This document shows positions 6,131-12,836 of a stretch of DNA of 15,557 nucleotides, one piece after another. Location of the stretch: contig CAZCDS010000102.1 in the NCBI GenBank assembly GCA_964497585.1, positions 1 through 15,557 of the forward strand, given 5' to 3'. Made by a program: the position numbers and the translations under genes. The notes beneath the pieces were generated by a model. The model saw only the letters and a list, made by a program, of their open reading frames with translations. It did not search any database and was not told the DNA's origin. Every line of letters begins with the position of its first letter. Position 1 is the first letter of the stretch. The stretch comes from CAZCDS01 sp964497585 (GTDB lineage Bacteria; Desulfobacterota; Desulfomonilia; Desulfomonilales; Desulfomonilaceae).

Positions 6131-7075
6131 TCAAACCGCCTCAGCGACCAGGTCTGTCAATCGACCCTGGACGTTCCGTTCCCTGTCTCGATAGATCATG
6201 AGCGTGGCAACGTTTGCGTGTCTGGAGAAGTCGAGCACCTCTTCCAAGTCCATACCGGTGGCCTGTGCTCGTTTCAGGGCCTCCGTGACAGCGGTATGTC
6301 GGATACCGTGCGGCCTGGCCTTGATGTTCACCTTCTCCCCTACCTTGCGGACCATCCGATAGACGCTCTTTGCAGAGATCCGCCCATCTCCCTTACGAGC
6401 GCGGTCGCAATTCGTGAAGAGCGGACCCGATTTCGGCCCTCGGATATTCAGCCATGCCGACAACGCCTGAGTGGTCGGTTCTGACAGGGTCAAGGTACTC
6501 TTCTGACTCCTGCCCTTGCCCATCACGTGGATAGTGTGCGCCTCAACGTCAACGTCTGTTACGTTCAAGCTTATCACTTCCTCCCGGCGAAGGCCCAAGT
6601 CAAAGAGTAGCCTGAGAATCGCATAGTCACGGGTTCCCTTACAGTCGTTCCGGTCCTTCGTGATGCTCAACATGCGTTTGAATCCGTCCAGCCCCGGCCC
6701 TCGGGTGTCTCGGTAGGGCTCCGTTTTGAGGTTCTTGGCCTCCAATTTCCAGGAAATCAGGCCGATGGTCCGGCCCATCTCTGTCAAGGATCGCAGGGCA
6801 GCGAGCCTCCGGTTGATCGTGGTGGGCTGTAGTCCTCGATCCTGAAGGGCCTGAACGTAGTTCAGAGCGGTCAGATTGGCCCTGCCGTGGCCTCCCGAGA
6901 GGAAGATTCTCGCCGCTTCTGTGGTGTCATGGGCTCCCAGGAAGTGGGCGAAGTCTTCCAGGTCCCTGCGGTATGCGTCAACCGTCCTGGCGGACTTCCC
7001 CGACAGGAATGCAGTGATCAGCTCGTCGGTGGACGTGGTTGGTTCGGTCCTTTCTCTGACTACGAATGCGTCCAT
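6131..7075 (-). CDS. Xer-like tyrosine recombinase, 314 aa
   Basis: Start ATG 7075 is chosen because GAAAGGA lies seven bases upstream; the open frame runs further but the N-terminal extension looks unlike the family. Residues 15-105 form the SAM-like core-binding domain. The catalytic domain has all expected residues: R163 in GLRREEV, K187 in MGKGRS, H256-x-x-R259 in HGIRH, H286 in SRHAN and Y295 in MIYRD. Length and layout match XerC/D-like and integron-like site-specific recombinases. It acts on short inverted core sites by single-strand exchange. Its first codons overlap the end of the DUF2786 gene, so the two are coupled. It is not next to the tRNA attachment site, so resolving element multimers or moving another site is more likely than being the main integrase; that is inference. 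Confidence 0.88.
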   Translation of the reverse strand: MDAFVVRERTEPTTSTDELITAFLSGKSARTVDAYRRDLEDFAHFLGAHDTTEAARIFLSGGHGRANLTALNYVQALQDRGLQPTTINRRLAALRSLTEMGRTIGLISWKLEAKNLKTEPYRDTRGPGLDGFKRMLSITKDRNDCKGTRDYAILRLLFDLGLRREEVISLNVTDVDVEAHTIHVMGKGRSQKSTLTLSEPTTQALSAWLNIRGPKSGPLFTNCDRARKGDGRISAKSVYRMVRKVGEKVNIKARPHGIRHTAVTEALKRAQATGMDLEEVLDFSRHANVATLMIYRDRERNVQGRLTDLVAEAV

Positions 7076-7800
7076 GATGTGTCCTTTCTCTTCATACTGC
7101 GGCGCTTTCTCCAATATCCGCACACCTTGATGTTGCCGTTGCGGACGTAGCTGGCAATCCACTGATACTGCTCGCCGGGGGAAGCGGTCGGGTCATGCCG
7201 CCATGCTTCTTTCCGCTTTGCCTCCCCGCGTCTCGCGCGCCAATGGGCCCGAATAACCCGGCCATCCCGACGGACATACTCTCTTACCCAGACCTTCCCC
7301 TTCGTCTCGTCACGCGCGTCCTGGGTGCCTTTTCGGCGGGATGTGCGGGGCCTCTCGGTTTGATTACCGGCCTTGCGATCCTTGGCGTTCGATTCGTTTT
7401 CGACCCGGAGGGAGAAGTATTTCCCCGGATGCTGGCGAATCTTCCCGAGCAATTCCAATTCGAGCAACAGACCGCTCAACCGTGAGACGTCCATCTCCAG
7501 GGAGTGTGCCATGGCGTCGATGTGAACAGGATCGGCTCCGAGTGCTCCGAGGACTTGGGCCTTGTCCCACTCGTCCTGTTGGCGCCAAAACTCTTGAGCC
7601 CTGCGGAAGTTCTTCTCCAGGATTTCCCTCTCGGGTGCGTCTTGCTCCCGCTTCAGGTCCTCAAAGCTGAAGCCGTGCTTGTTCATCTGTTCCCGTGCCA
7701 TGCTGGCCGCGGTCCGGGCTTCTTCCTCGAAAGAGGAAGCACAGCGGGCGAAAGCCTTTCTGATACGCTCTGCGTGCCTATCTGCTCTGTTCCAAAACAT
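7060..7800 (-). CDS. DUF2786 plus DprA-type winged-helix protein, 246 aa
   Basis: Start ATG 7800 follows AGAGGA. Residues 8-50 match the DUF2786 pattern (ERIRKAF, then AREQMNKHGFSFEDL). Residues 83-130 resemble the C-terminal winged helix of DprA: DPVHIDAMAHSL, then LSGLLLELELLGKI, then PGKYFS. A basic linker follows, then two related segments: VREYVRRDGRVIRAHWRAR at about 172-190 and IASYVRNGNIKVCGYWRKR at about 215-233, an internal duplication of a small beta-hairpin motif. The last 16 bases overlap the recombinase start. The combination suggests a DNA-binding partner of the recombinase or of replication, but no activity can be named. Confidence 0.7.
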   Translation of the reverse strand: MFWNRADRHAERIRKAFARCASSFEEEARTAASMAREQMNKHGFSFEDLKREQDAPEREILEKNFRRAQEFWRQQDEWDKAQVLGALGADPVHIDAMAHSLEMDVSRLSGLLLELELLGKIRQHPGKYFSLRVENESNAKDRKAGNQTERPRTSRRKGTQDARDETKGKVWVREYVRRDGRVIRAHWRARRGEAKRKEAWRHDPTASPGEQYQWIASYVRNGNIKVCGYWRKRRSMKRKDTSWTHS

Positions 7801-7843
7801 CGATGTTTCCTCTCAGAAGAAAGGGGACGAAGCCCCTGGTTGT

Positions 7844-8065
7844 TCAGCGAAGATCAGCCGCGAGTTCTTCACATATCTCGTCGCACTCTCGCTCCCGTTC
7901 CTCAAACATCTCGTCTAGGCGATCCTTGGCGATCTGGAGGCCGATCATGATTCCCATGACCCTTTCCTGTCCCAATTCGTCTATGAGATGACTCGGAACG
8001 CTATTCCAGTTGATCTCCCAGTCGGCGTTTCCTACTGCCCTGTCATGGTCTTCCTTGGAAAACAT
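7844..8065 (-). CDS. Small acidic protein, 73 aa
   Basis: ATG 8065 follows GAAAGGGGA by about six bases, the best start in a frame that stays open further upstream. The protein has two helical parts; the second (AKDRLDEMFEERERECDEIC) is strongly charged and may form a coiled coil. No family is recognised. It is the first gene of the leftward block that continues into the DUF2786/recombinase pair 43 bases downstream. Confidence 0.6.
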   Translation of the reverse strand: MFSKEDHDRAVGNADWEINWNSVPSHLIDELGQERVMGIMIGLQIAKDRLDEMFEERERECDEICEELAADLR

Positions 8066-8583
8066 GGCGCATCCCCTTTCTGTATTGTGTCTCGATGCAC
8101 ATTGAAGTATGCAATTATGATGCCAAACTACACTTAACCACACATCCACTGTTAGTTCAGCTACATAGCCAAAGCTCGGCATGCTGCCTGACTGTGGTCT
8201 TGTATCAATACTTGTACGTCTCGATGCTATTTAGATGCACAATGAGGGTGGGAGATCGCGGGAGACGCGCATCAAAAGCGCATTAGGGGTGTGTGTTCCA
8301 GAATTTGTACGTAGTGCCGAATTTCTGAACCGTTCCCAACCGGGAGGAAAAACGAGGTGAGGATCGCGCGCGCGTTATGGGAGGATCGACCTTGTTTCCT
8401 GCCTGGGGACAGGGGATCGCGCACGCATGAGACCACCGGGGGGAGGGCCAACACGCGCGCACCACCGCTAATTATTATGGTCTACCTCCCCCTAGCACAC
8501 GCTCCAGTTCTAGTTTTTAGGCTGGTTAGTTCGGCGAGTCTCGAGGATTTTCGTTGACGTTTCGTGTGATTTTTTTTGCGACC

Positions 8584-8624
8584 GGGGGGGGGGGAGGGGG
8601 TCCCCCGAATATTTATATATATAT
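8584..8624. other. G-tract next to AT tract
   Basis: Eleven G, one A and five G are followed by T and five C, then a stretch of only A and T. Such a G-run can form a quadruplex, stall polymerase or vary in length; the adjacent AT tract could melt easily. Whether it is a second origin, a promoter or simply slippage-prone DNA cannot be decided. Confidence 0.4.
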
Positions 8625-9078
8625 CACAAAAGGGTCCATCGAGCCCATAAACCCAAAACCCACCGAAAAGGGTGAAAATCATCGTTTGGACCGGCTGTCA
8701 TAGGGCCCCCTCAGTGCGCGTGTTCAAAACCAGTACGTCAGGGGCCCCAAAAACCGCATCCTATGGGACCTAGAAAGCCCTGTCCTTTTCTTGCTCGGTT
8801 TGCAAGCCTCTCCCGGCGTCCCCGGTTTTCGCAGTTCTCGATTTTCAAGAAAGATCGGCGTTTCCCCGCCATGAGAGCACATCACAAGCGGGGGGTTATG
8901 CCGAGGCTTCTGGCAGGTGGCGTGTCTTGTATCACAGTGAGAATACAGCAACTTAGCCCCCATTTCCCAATTTTTCCAAATTTGAGCAAGAACAAACCTT
9001 GCTTTTCCTTTACGCAATTGGTAATGTCTTTTTGTTGGCACTGGCCTGAAGGGAGGGGGCCTTGTGGTTGGGTTGCGG

Positions 9079-9090
9079 ACAAATAGAGGC
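9079..9090 (+). repeat. ACAAATAGAGGC direct repeat, left copy
   Basis: Twelve identical bases recur at 11269-11280. The two copies closely bracket the rightward toxin-antitoxin and unknown-gene block, which is otherwise a distinct cargo unit. This could mark an insertion or recombination boundary, but several 12-base matches are expected by chance in 15 kb. Confidence 0.3.
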
Positions 9091-9095
9091 AGGGT

Positions 9096-9431
9096 ATGGA
9101 TATCACGTTCAAAAGCTCTCGGCTGCGTAAGACCCTCTGTAACGAGAAGGAGATCAATAGGAAATACGGCAAATTAGCCAAGGCTATCCAGGCTCGAATG
9201 GCTTTCCTGTATGCAACCCCAACACTCAATGACGTCCCGGTGCAAGCGCCTTTCTATAGGCATGAACTGAAGGGAGACAGGAAAGGCCAATTCGCCGTTT
9301 GGCTCGACGAAAACAATCGGCTGGTCTTTGAACCCGATCACGATCCTCTTCCTCGCAAGGAGGATGGTGGACTTGACCTGAAGAAAATAACAGCCGTGAA
9401 GATCCTGGTCGTGGAGGATTATCACCGATGA
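9096..9431 (+). CDS. higB: HigB/RelE-superfamily toxin, 111 aa
   Basis: ATG 9096 follows GAGGCAGGGT. The protein fits the HigB/RelE fold: MDITFKSSRLRKTL, central RHELKGDRKGQFAVWL strand region, RLVFEP, and the C-terminal strand VKILVVEDYHR. Toxins of this fold are usually ribosome-dependent mRNA endonucleases, inhibited by binding the antitoxin. Length is usual. Its stop overlaps the antitoxin start in ATGA, so the pair is translationally coupled with the toxin first, the usual hig order. In a mobile element it would stabilise inheritance or act in defence. The family call is firm; the exact target is not visible. Confidence 0.85.
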   Translation: MDITFKSSRLRKTLCNEKEINRKYGKLAKAIQARMAFLYATPTLNDVPVQAPFYRHELKGDRKGQFAVWLDENNRLVFEPDHDPLPRKEDGGLDLKKITAVKILVVEDYHR

Positions 9432-10522
9432 TTGAGACACGAAAAAACGAATTCACTCCTGATTATGCGGTTCCTCCGGGGCAGATTCTTGAGGAGATTC
9501 TGGAAGCCAGGGACATTAAGAAGAGGGAGTTCGCGGAGCGTTGCGGGCTCTCTGCGAAGACGGCGAGCCAAATCATTCATGGCAAGGCTCCGGTAACACC
9601 CGAAACGTCCATCCAGTTTGAGCGTGTCCTTGGTATTTCGGCCGCCACATGGGACAATCTTGAGTCGAACTACCGAAGGCATTTAGCCAGAGAGCGTGAC
9701 CGAAAGAAGCTGGAAAGGCAAAAAGCTTGGCTGAAGCGCTTCCCTTGCAAGCAGCTTGCCGAGGGGGGACATATACCGTCATCCTCTATTGGCCCCGAAA
9801 CTGCCGAAGGGTTGCTCCGTTTCTTTGGCGTGGGCTCCATAGATGCTTACGAAAAGCGTCAGGGAAAGCAGGCGGCGAATTTTCGGCGATCCCCTTCTTT
9901 CCTGGGGGCACCTGAGTCAGTTGCGGCTTGGCTGAGAATCGGGGAACTGACCGCCGAGCAAATTGAGACGGAGTCATATAGCAGCGTGGAGTTCCTTGCA
10001 GCCCTGAATCGGATCAGGTCAATGACAAGAGAGCCCGCCAAGTCATTCTCACGGCAAATGGTGAGGCTTTGTGCAGGGGCTGGCGTGGCCCTAGTCTTCG
10101 TGCCGGAGCTGCCAAAAACTCATCTGAGCGGGGCAACAACTTGGCTTTCGAAGGACAAGGCGCTGATCATTCTGAGTCTACGGCACAAATCGGACGATCA
10201 TTTCTGGTTCAGCTTTTTCCATGAGGCGAGGCACGTGCTCAAGCACGGGAAGAAGAAGACCTTCCTCGACGAACGGGATATGGAAATAGACGACGATGAG
10301 GAGGACGCCAACCTCTATGCTGGGGATTTTTTGATTCCTTCGGCCAAATACGTCCACTTCGTGAGGCGAGGGGATTTCTCAGAGTGGGCGGTTCGAGCGT
10401 TCGCAGAAGGCTTGGGGATTGCTCCAGGAATCGTTGTTGGCCGCTTGCAACACGATGGTCATATCCGGTTCAACCAGCTAAATCATCTGAAGCGAAAACT
10501 CGTCTTCACTGAGGGAGAGTGA
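9428..10522 (+). CDS. higA: HigA-type antitoxin with XRE HTH and ImmA/IrrE metallopeptidase domain, 364 aa
   Basis: Residues 15-75 form a Cro/CI helix-turn-helix (LEEILEARDIKKREFAERCG, then SAKTASQII and a VTPET turn), typical of HigA. Residues about 210-310 form an ImmA/IrrE (COG2856) zinc-peptidase domain with HEARH at 265-269 (HExxH) and the downstream EEDANLYAGDFLIP helix at 291-304, which should give the third ligand. HigA proteins with this long C-terminus are known; the HTH represses the operon and the N-terminal part neutralises toxin. The peptidase part could respond to stress by cleaving a partner. All core residues are present, so activity is possible. It overlaps higB by four bases and ends 115 bases before the 162-aa gene. 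Confidence 0.85.
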   Translation: MIETRKNEFTPDYAVPPGQILEEILEARDIKKREFAERCGLSAKTASQIIHGKAPVTPETSIQFERVLGISAATWDNLESNYRRHLARERDRKKLERQKAWLKRFPCKQLAEGGHIPSSSIGPETAEGLLRFFGVGSIDAYEKRQGKQAANFRRSPSFLGAPESVAAWLRIGELTAEQIETESYSSVEFLAALNRIRSMTREPAKSFSRQMVRLCAGAGVALVFVPELPKTHLSGATTWLSKDKALIILSLRHKSDDHFWFSFFHEARHVLKHGKKKTFLDERDMEIDDDEEDANLYAGDFLIPSAKYVHFVRRGDFSEWAVRAFAEGLGIAPGIVVGRLQHDGHIRFNQLNHLKRKLVFTEGE

Positions 10523-10637
10523 CGCAGGAATCCAACCAAGGCTCCATGCACCGGCCGGCCCACGGCCTCACGCCAACCGCCGCTGAGAAATGTCGTCCTA
10601 GCGATGATGTTGTGAAATCTTTTCTTGGAGAAGCTTT

Positions 10638-11126
10638 ATGAGTCTATCAGTTCGCATCATGGTGGATAGCCAAGCCGACCCACAGGAAACAGAGGCAGCA
10701 AAGAATGTCCTTGAAGGATTCGGTCTTGCTGTAGAGCTAGACAGGAGTGTCTATATCCGAAAATCAGCCCAAGAATATCTTCCTTGGCTCTATATCCTTT
10801 ACATGGAATTCCAACCGTTTACGAAAAGTTACCTTGAGGCTCTTGGTTCTCAACTTGGAAAGGATACTGGGATTTGGTTGAAAGATTTGATCTCTCGGCT
10901 TGCTGCGACTAGGAAAGACCCGAAAGAAGTGGGTGGAACGGTCATAATTCGTGATGAACAAACGGGGATTGAGATTTGGATACCGGATGGAAAGCTTTCG
11001 GAGGAAGCCGCCCGGGCTTTTCCCAAGATTGATCTTTCATGTTTCAAGACAGGTCCGGTGGTATGGAACGAGCAGGAGAAGGACTGGAAGTCTTCGGATT
11101 CTCACGGACAGGCTATGGGTGACTGA
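10638..11126 (+). CDS. Unrecognised cargo protein, 162 aa
   Basis: ATG 10638 follows TTGGAG by seven bases. No known family is recognised. It begins with a strand-like SVRIMVD, an acidic helix (DPQETEAAKNVLEGFGL), a second strand with Arg/Lys (VYIRKSAQ), and an aromatic helix (WLYILYMEF), suggesting a small alpha/beta domain. The second half has GGTVIIRDEQTGIEIWIPDG, again beta-rich. There is no signal peptide or clear membrane helix. Base composition looks richer in A and T than neighbouring genes, a sign of separate origin. It follows the toxin-antitoxin pair in the same direction and could share its transcript. It may be a third component, an effector or independent cargo. Confidence 0.7.
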   Translation: MSLSVRIMVDSQADPQETEAAKNVLEGFGLAVELDRSVYIRKSAQEYLPWLYILYMEFQPFTKSYLEALGSQLGKDTGIWLKDLISRLAATRKDPKEVGGTVIIRDEQTGIEIWIPDGKLSEEAARAFPKIDLSCFKTGPVVWNEQEKDWKSSDSHGQAMGD

Positions 11127-11323
11127 CAACAAGTCCTACTGACGTCCCTTACGGGCCATATCCCCTCGACGCACCGCCCGCTCACTGCCATAGGCCCTAA
11201 CTCCTGCAGGCGTTTCCTGTGCCAGCCCGTGAGGAGTAATTCAATCCTCGCTGCGACCTATTCCAGGAACAAATAGAGGCCCTCGCGTGAGAGCCCCCAA
11301 TGGATCCGTACCGGCCGGCCGGG
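11127..11323. other. Convergent intergenic region
   Basis: The rightward cargo block and the leftward regulator end here facing each other. I see no clear terminator with a T-run. The segment holds the second ACAAATAGAGGC repeat, and GGCCGGCC at 11314 (also found after the antitoxin gene near 10552). Confidence 0.5.
11269..11280 (+). repeat. ACAAATAGAGGC direct repeat, right copy
   Basis: Identical to 9079-9090, same orientation. It lies just beyond the end of the rightward cargo block. Confidence 0.3.
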
Positions 11324-11725
11324 TCAACGTTCCCTCTCGGCTTGGTGGTTTTTCGTGCGATACTTCGGTCCTATGCCGAACGCCAACCATCCGGGATCGC
11401 AGCCGAGAATTTCAGCGATCTGCTCGACTTTGGCAAGTCTCGGTGCCCCGCCATGTCGCCATATGGAGAGAGTCTCGCGTGAGACCCCAATCAAGCGCGC
11501 AAAGTTCCTGTCACGGTGTCCATCTTTGAACTGCATGAGCCGGCGGTAAAAAGGAGACATCTGTGCATATTCTTCCATACTTGCGCAACCTTTCGGTAGG
11601 GTCATTACCTGCTCGATTGTCAAGCCTTTTTTCAATCGGTCATAAAGAATATGCCGACTAATACCTAACCGTCTCGCCCATTCTGATATGGACAACGCTT
11701 CGCCGTCATGCTCGATTATTCGCAT
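11324..11725 (-). CDS. Double-HTH transcriptional regulator, 133 aa
   Basis: Start ATG 11725 follows GGAGGAATAATCC. Two helix-turn-helix units are visible. The first, residues 11-42, reads LSISEWARRLGISRHILYDR then LKKGLTIEQVMTLP, a form common in phage and plasmid regulators. The second, about residues 60-110, is Cro/CI-like: RRLMQFKDGHRDRNFARLIG, then SRETLSIWRHG, with a third helix ending near LGCDPGWLAFG. Such tandem arrangements occur in element repressors. It is the last gene of the three-gene operon, three bases after the preceding stop. The palindrome near the operon promoter (12814-12836) is a plausible target; that is inference. Confidence 0.75.
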   Translation of the reverse strand: MRIIEHDGEALSISEWARRLGISRHILYDRLKKGLTIEQVMTLPKGCASMEEYAQMSPFYRRLMQFKDGHRDRNFARLIGVSRETLSIWRHGGAPRLAKVEQIAEILGCDPGWLAFGIGPKYRTKNHQAERER

Positions 11726-11728
11726 GGA

Positions 11729-12253
11729 TTATTCCTCCTTCCCGGCCTCGGTCTGGTCGTGGTCATCCGTCGCGGCTTCGGCTTCCAGCATTTCCTCAAG
11801 CAACTTGCGTTCATCTTCAGAAAAGCACAGCCGTCCATCCTCGATCACCTGATTGATCTCCGCTTTTATGAACGGATCAAGGAGCACGGCGTGATGCGCC
11901 CACTTCAGGAGTTCGCGAAAATCCTCGAACGCCCGAGAAAGGTTTTGGTGGATTGCCACAAACTCGAACCTGTCACCCCCAGGAGGAGGGACTATCTTGT
12001 TCATTGCCCCTCCCAGGAGCTTGACAAGCCCCAGACATTGGTAGCTCCATTCGAGGAGCGTGTAGACGACAAACGATCCGTCCTCGGGATGATAATCCGG
12101 GGGGGCATACCGTTCCCAAGCCGGCGGGTCCTCGCCAAACTCTTTCATCATCAGTTGCTCCCAGATTACTTCAGGCAGGTCGAGAGAATACGATTCGCCC
12201 ATGTTTGCCTCCAGACAGGTTTGTCGATCCGGAAAAAGAAGTGAAGCGCCCAT
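11729..12253 (-). CDS. Unrecognised helical protein, 174 aa
   Basis: ATG 12253 (MGASLLFPDRQ) is preferred over a start 13 codons upstream because GGAGGGG lies eight bases before it. The protein is rich in Trp, Leu and acidic residues, mainly helical, with an acidic C-terminal tail ending DHDQTEAGKEE. The helix FVAIHQNLSRAFEDFRELL and the later DPFIKAEI resemble, in order and spacing, MWACISALKQEFDRLGRLL and DPVIKAHF of the 125-aa neighbour, suggesting an old duplication. The function is unknown. It begins one base after its neighbour's stop, so the two are probably made in fixed ratio, and a regulator follows. Confidence 0.7.
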   Translation of the reverse strand: MGASLLFPDRQTCLEANMGESYSLDLPEVIWEQLMMKEFGEDPPAWERYAPPDYHPEDGSFVVYTLLEWSYQCLGLVKLLGGAMNKIVPPPGGDRFEFVAIHQNLSRAFEDFRELLKWAHHAVLLDPFIKAEINQVIEDGRLCFSEDERKLLEEMLEAEAATDDHDQTEAGKEE

Positions 12254-12254
12254 G

Positions 12255-12632
12255 TCAATTCCCCTCCTTCTCAGCAGCGGCCTTGTCGCCATTGCCCTGG
12301 AAATGGGCCTTGATCACCGGATCGTGGGGCCACGTCGCCTCAAAGAATGGCAGTAACCGTCCAAGCCGGTCAAACTCCTGCTTTAACGCGGATATGCACG
12401 CCCACATGATGTTGGCCTGATCGGAGCCGCCATCCTGAATCCAACTACGTTCTAGGGCTAAGAAAAAGGCATGTGCTCTGTTGTGCCACCAAAACAGAAA
12501 ATCCGAGTGGAAAGGCTCGCCTCCACAGACGGTGGCCCCGTCAAGGGCGTCTCGGATTAATGCGGGGGAGTTCGTCTTTTCAAACTCCTCGCGGGTTGAA
12601 TCCGGCAATGGAAAGGGATAGGGTCCAGCCAT
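12255..12632 (-). CDS. Unrecognised helical protein, 125 aa, first gene of operon
   Basis: ATG 12632 follows a strong AGGAGGT by six bases. The protein is mainly helical and aromatic: SDFLFWWHNRAHAFFLALER, then IMWACISALKQEFDRLGRLL, DPVIKAHF, and a Lys/Glu tail. No family is recognised, though helix spacing and the DPxIKAxx motif match the 174-aa protein downstream. The ribosome-binding site can pair within CACCT-x7-AGGTG, and a long hairpin lies upstream, so translation or leader control is possible. Being produced with a related protein and a repressor-like protein suggests a small regulated module of the element. Confidence 0.7.
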   Translation of the reverse strand: MAGPYPFPLPDSTREEFEKTNSPALIRDALDGATVCGGEPFHSDFLFWWHNRAHAFFLALERSWIQDGGSDQANIMWACISALKQEFDRLGRLLPFFEATWPHDPVIKAHFQGNGDKAAAEKEGN

Positions 12633-12661
12633 GCTTGCACCTCCTGGTCAGGTGTGGGCAA

Positions 12662-12696
12662 GAACCCCCATGGAGGGACAGTCTCCTTGGGGGTTC
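12662..12696 (-). promoter_or_regulatory. Long hairpin in the operon leader
   Basis: Arms of 14 bases (12662-12675 and 12683-12696) pair with one mismatch around a seven-base loop. It lies in the untranslated leader between the promoter and the 125-aa gene. No T-run follows on either strand, so it is not a standard terminator; it may be a leader structure, an attenuator or a protein site. Confidence 0.5.
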
Positions 12697-12777
12697 GCCG
12701 TTGAAGGGCCCTGAATAAGAGGCTGATGCAAGTGTTGTAGGAAGGGGGAGTATCCCTGAATGCAGTGGGTCCCCCCT

Positions 12778-12807
12778 ATAATGCCCCTTGTCTGCTGGAA
12801 TTGTCAA
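12778..12807 (-). promoter_or_regulatory. Promoter of the leftward three-gene operon
   Basis: On the minus strand a perfect TTGACA (12802-12807) is followed after 18 bases by CATTAT (12778-12783). It is correctly oriented for the operon at 11324-12632, with a leader of about 140 bases. A palindrome lies just upstream of the -35. Confidence 0.6.
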
Positions 12808-12813
12808 GTGTAC

Positions 12814-12836
12814 CGGGAAAGTAGAGTACTTTCGCG
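12814..12836. promoter_or_regulatory. Palindromic operator-like site
   Basis: GAAAGTA, the spacer GAG and TACTTTC form a perfect 7-bp inverted repeat at 12817-12833. After one unpaired base on each side, CG pairs again, giving a 23-base dyad. It ends seven bases upstream of the -35 of the operon promoter, a position suited to an activator or to a repressor of rightward transcription. Confidence 0.6.

Larger units (their letters stand above)
8066..9095. other. 1-kb non-coding divergent intergenic region
   Basis: It separates the leftward 73-aa gene from the rightward toxin gene. Open frames here lie on both strands, overlap each other and lack domains, so I call none. Contents: TCTCGATGC at 8089 and 8219; GATCGCG at 8254, 8362 and 8415 in a CpG-rich part; an 11-G run plus G5 at 8584-8600 followed by C5; an AT-only tract at 8608-8624; and two GC-rich palindromic blocks (GGGCCCC and GGGGCCC) near 8703-8757. 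Promoters in both directions are expected. The only rightward candidate I see is weak: TTGCTT-N17-TAATGT near 9000-9028. Confidence 0.6.

Noticed and set aside
8724..9229. Overlapping frames of about 105-115 codons on both strands before the toxin gene
   Set aside because: They are mutually exclusive, lack good ribosome-binding sites and domains, and the leftward one runs into the toxin gene.
11708..12244. Rightward 178-codon frame opposite the 174-aa gene
   Set aside because: The leftward frame has strong ribosome-binding sites and operon spacing; the rightward one has neither.
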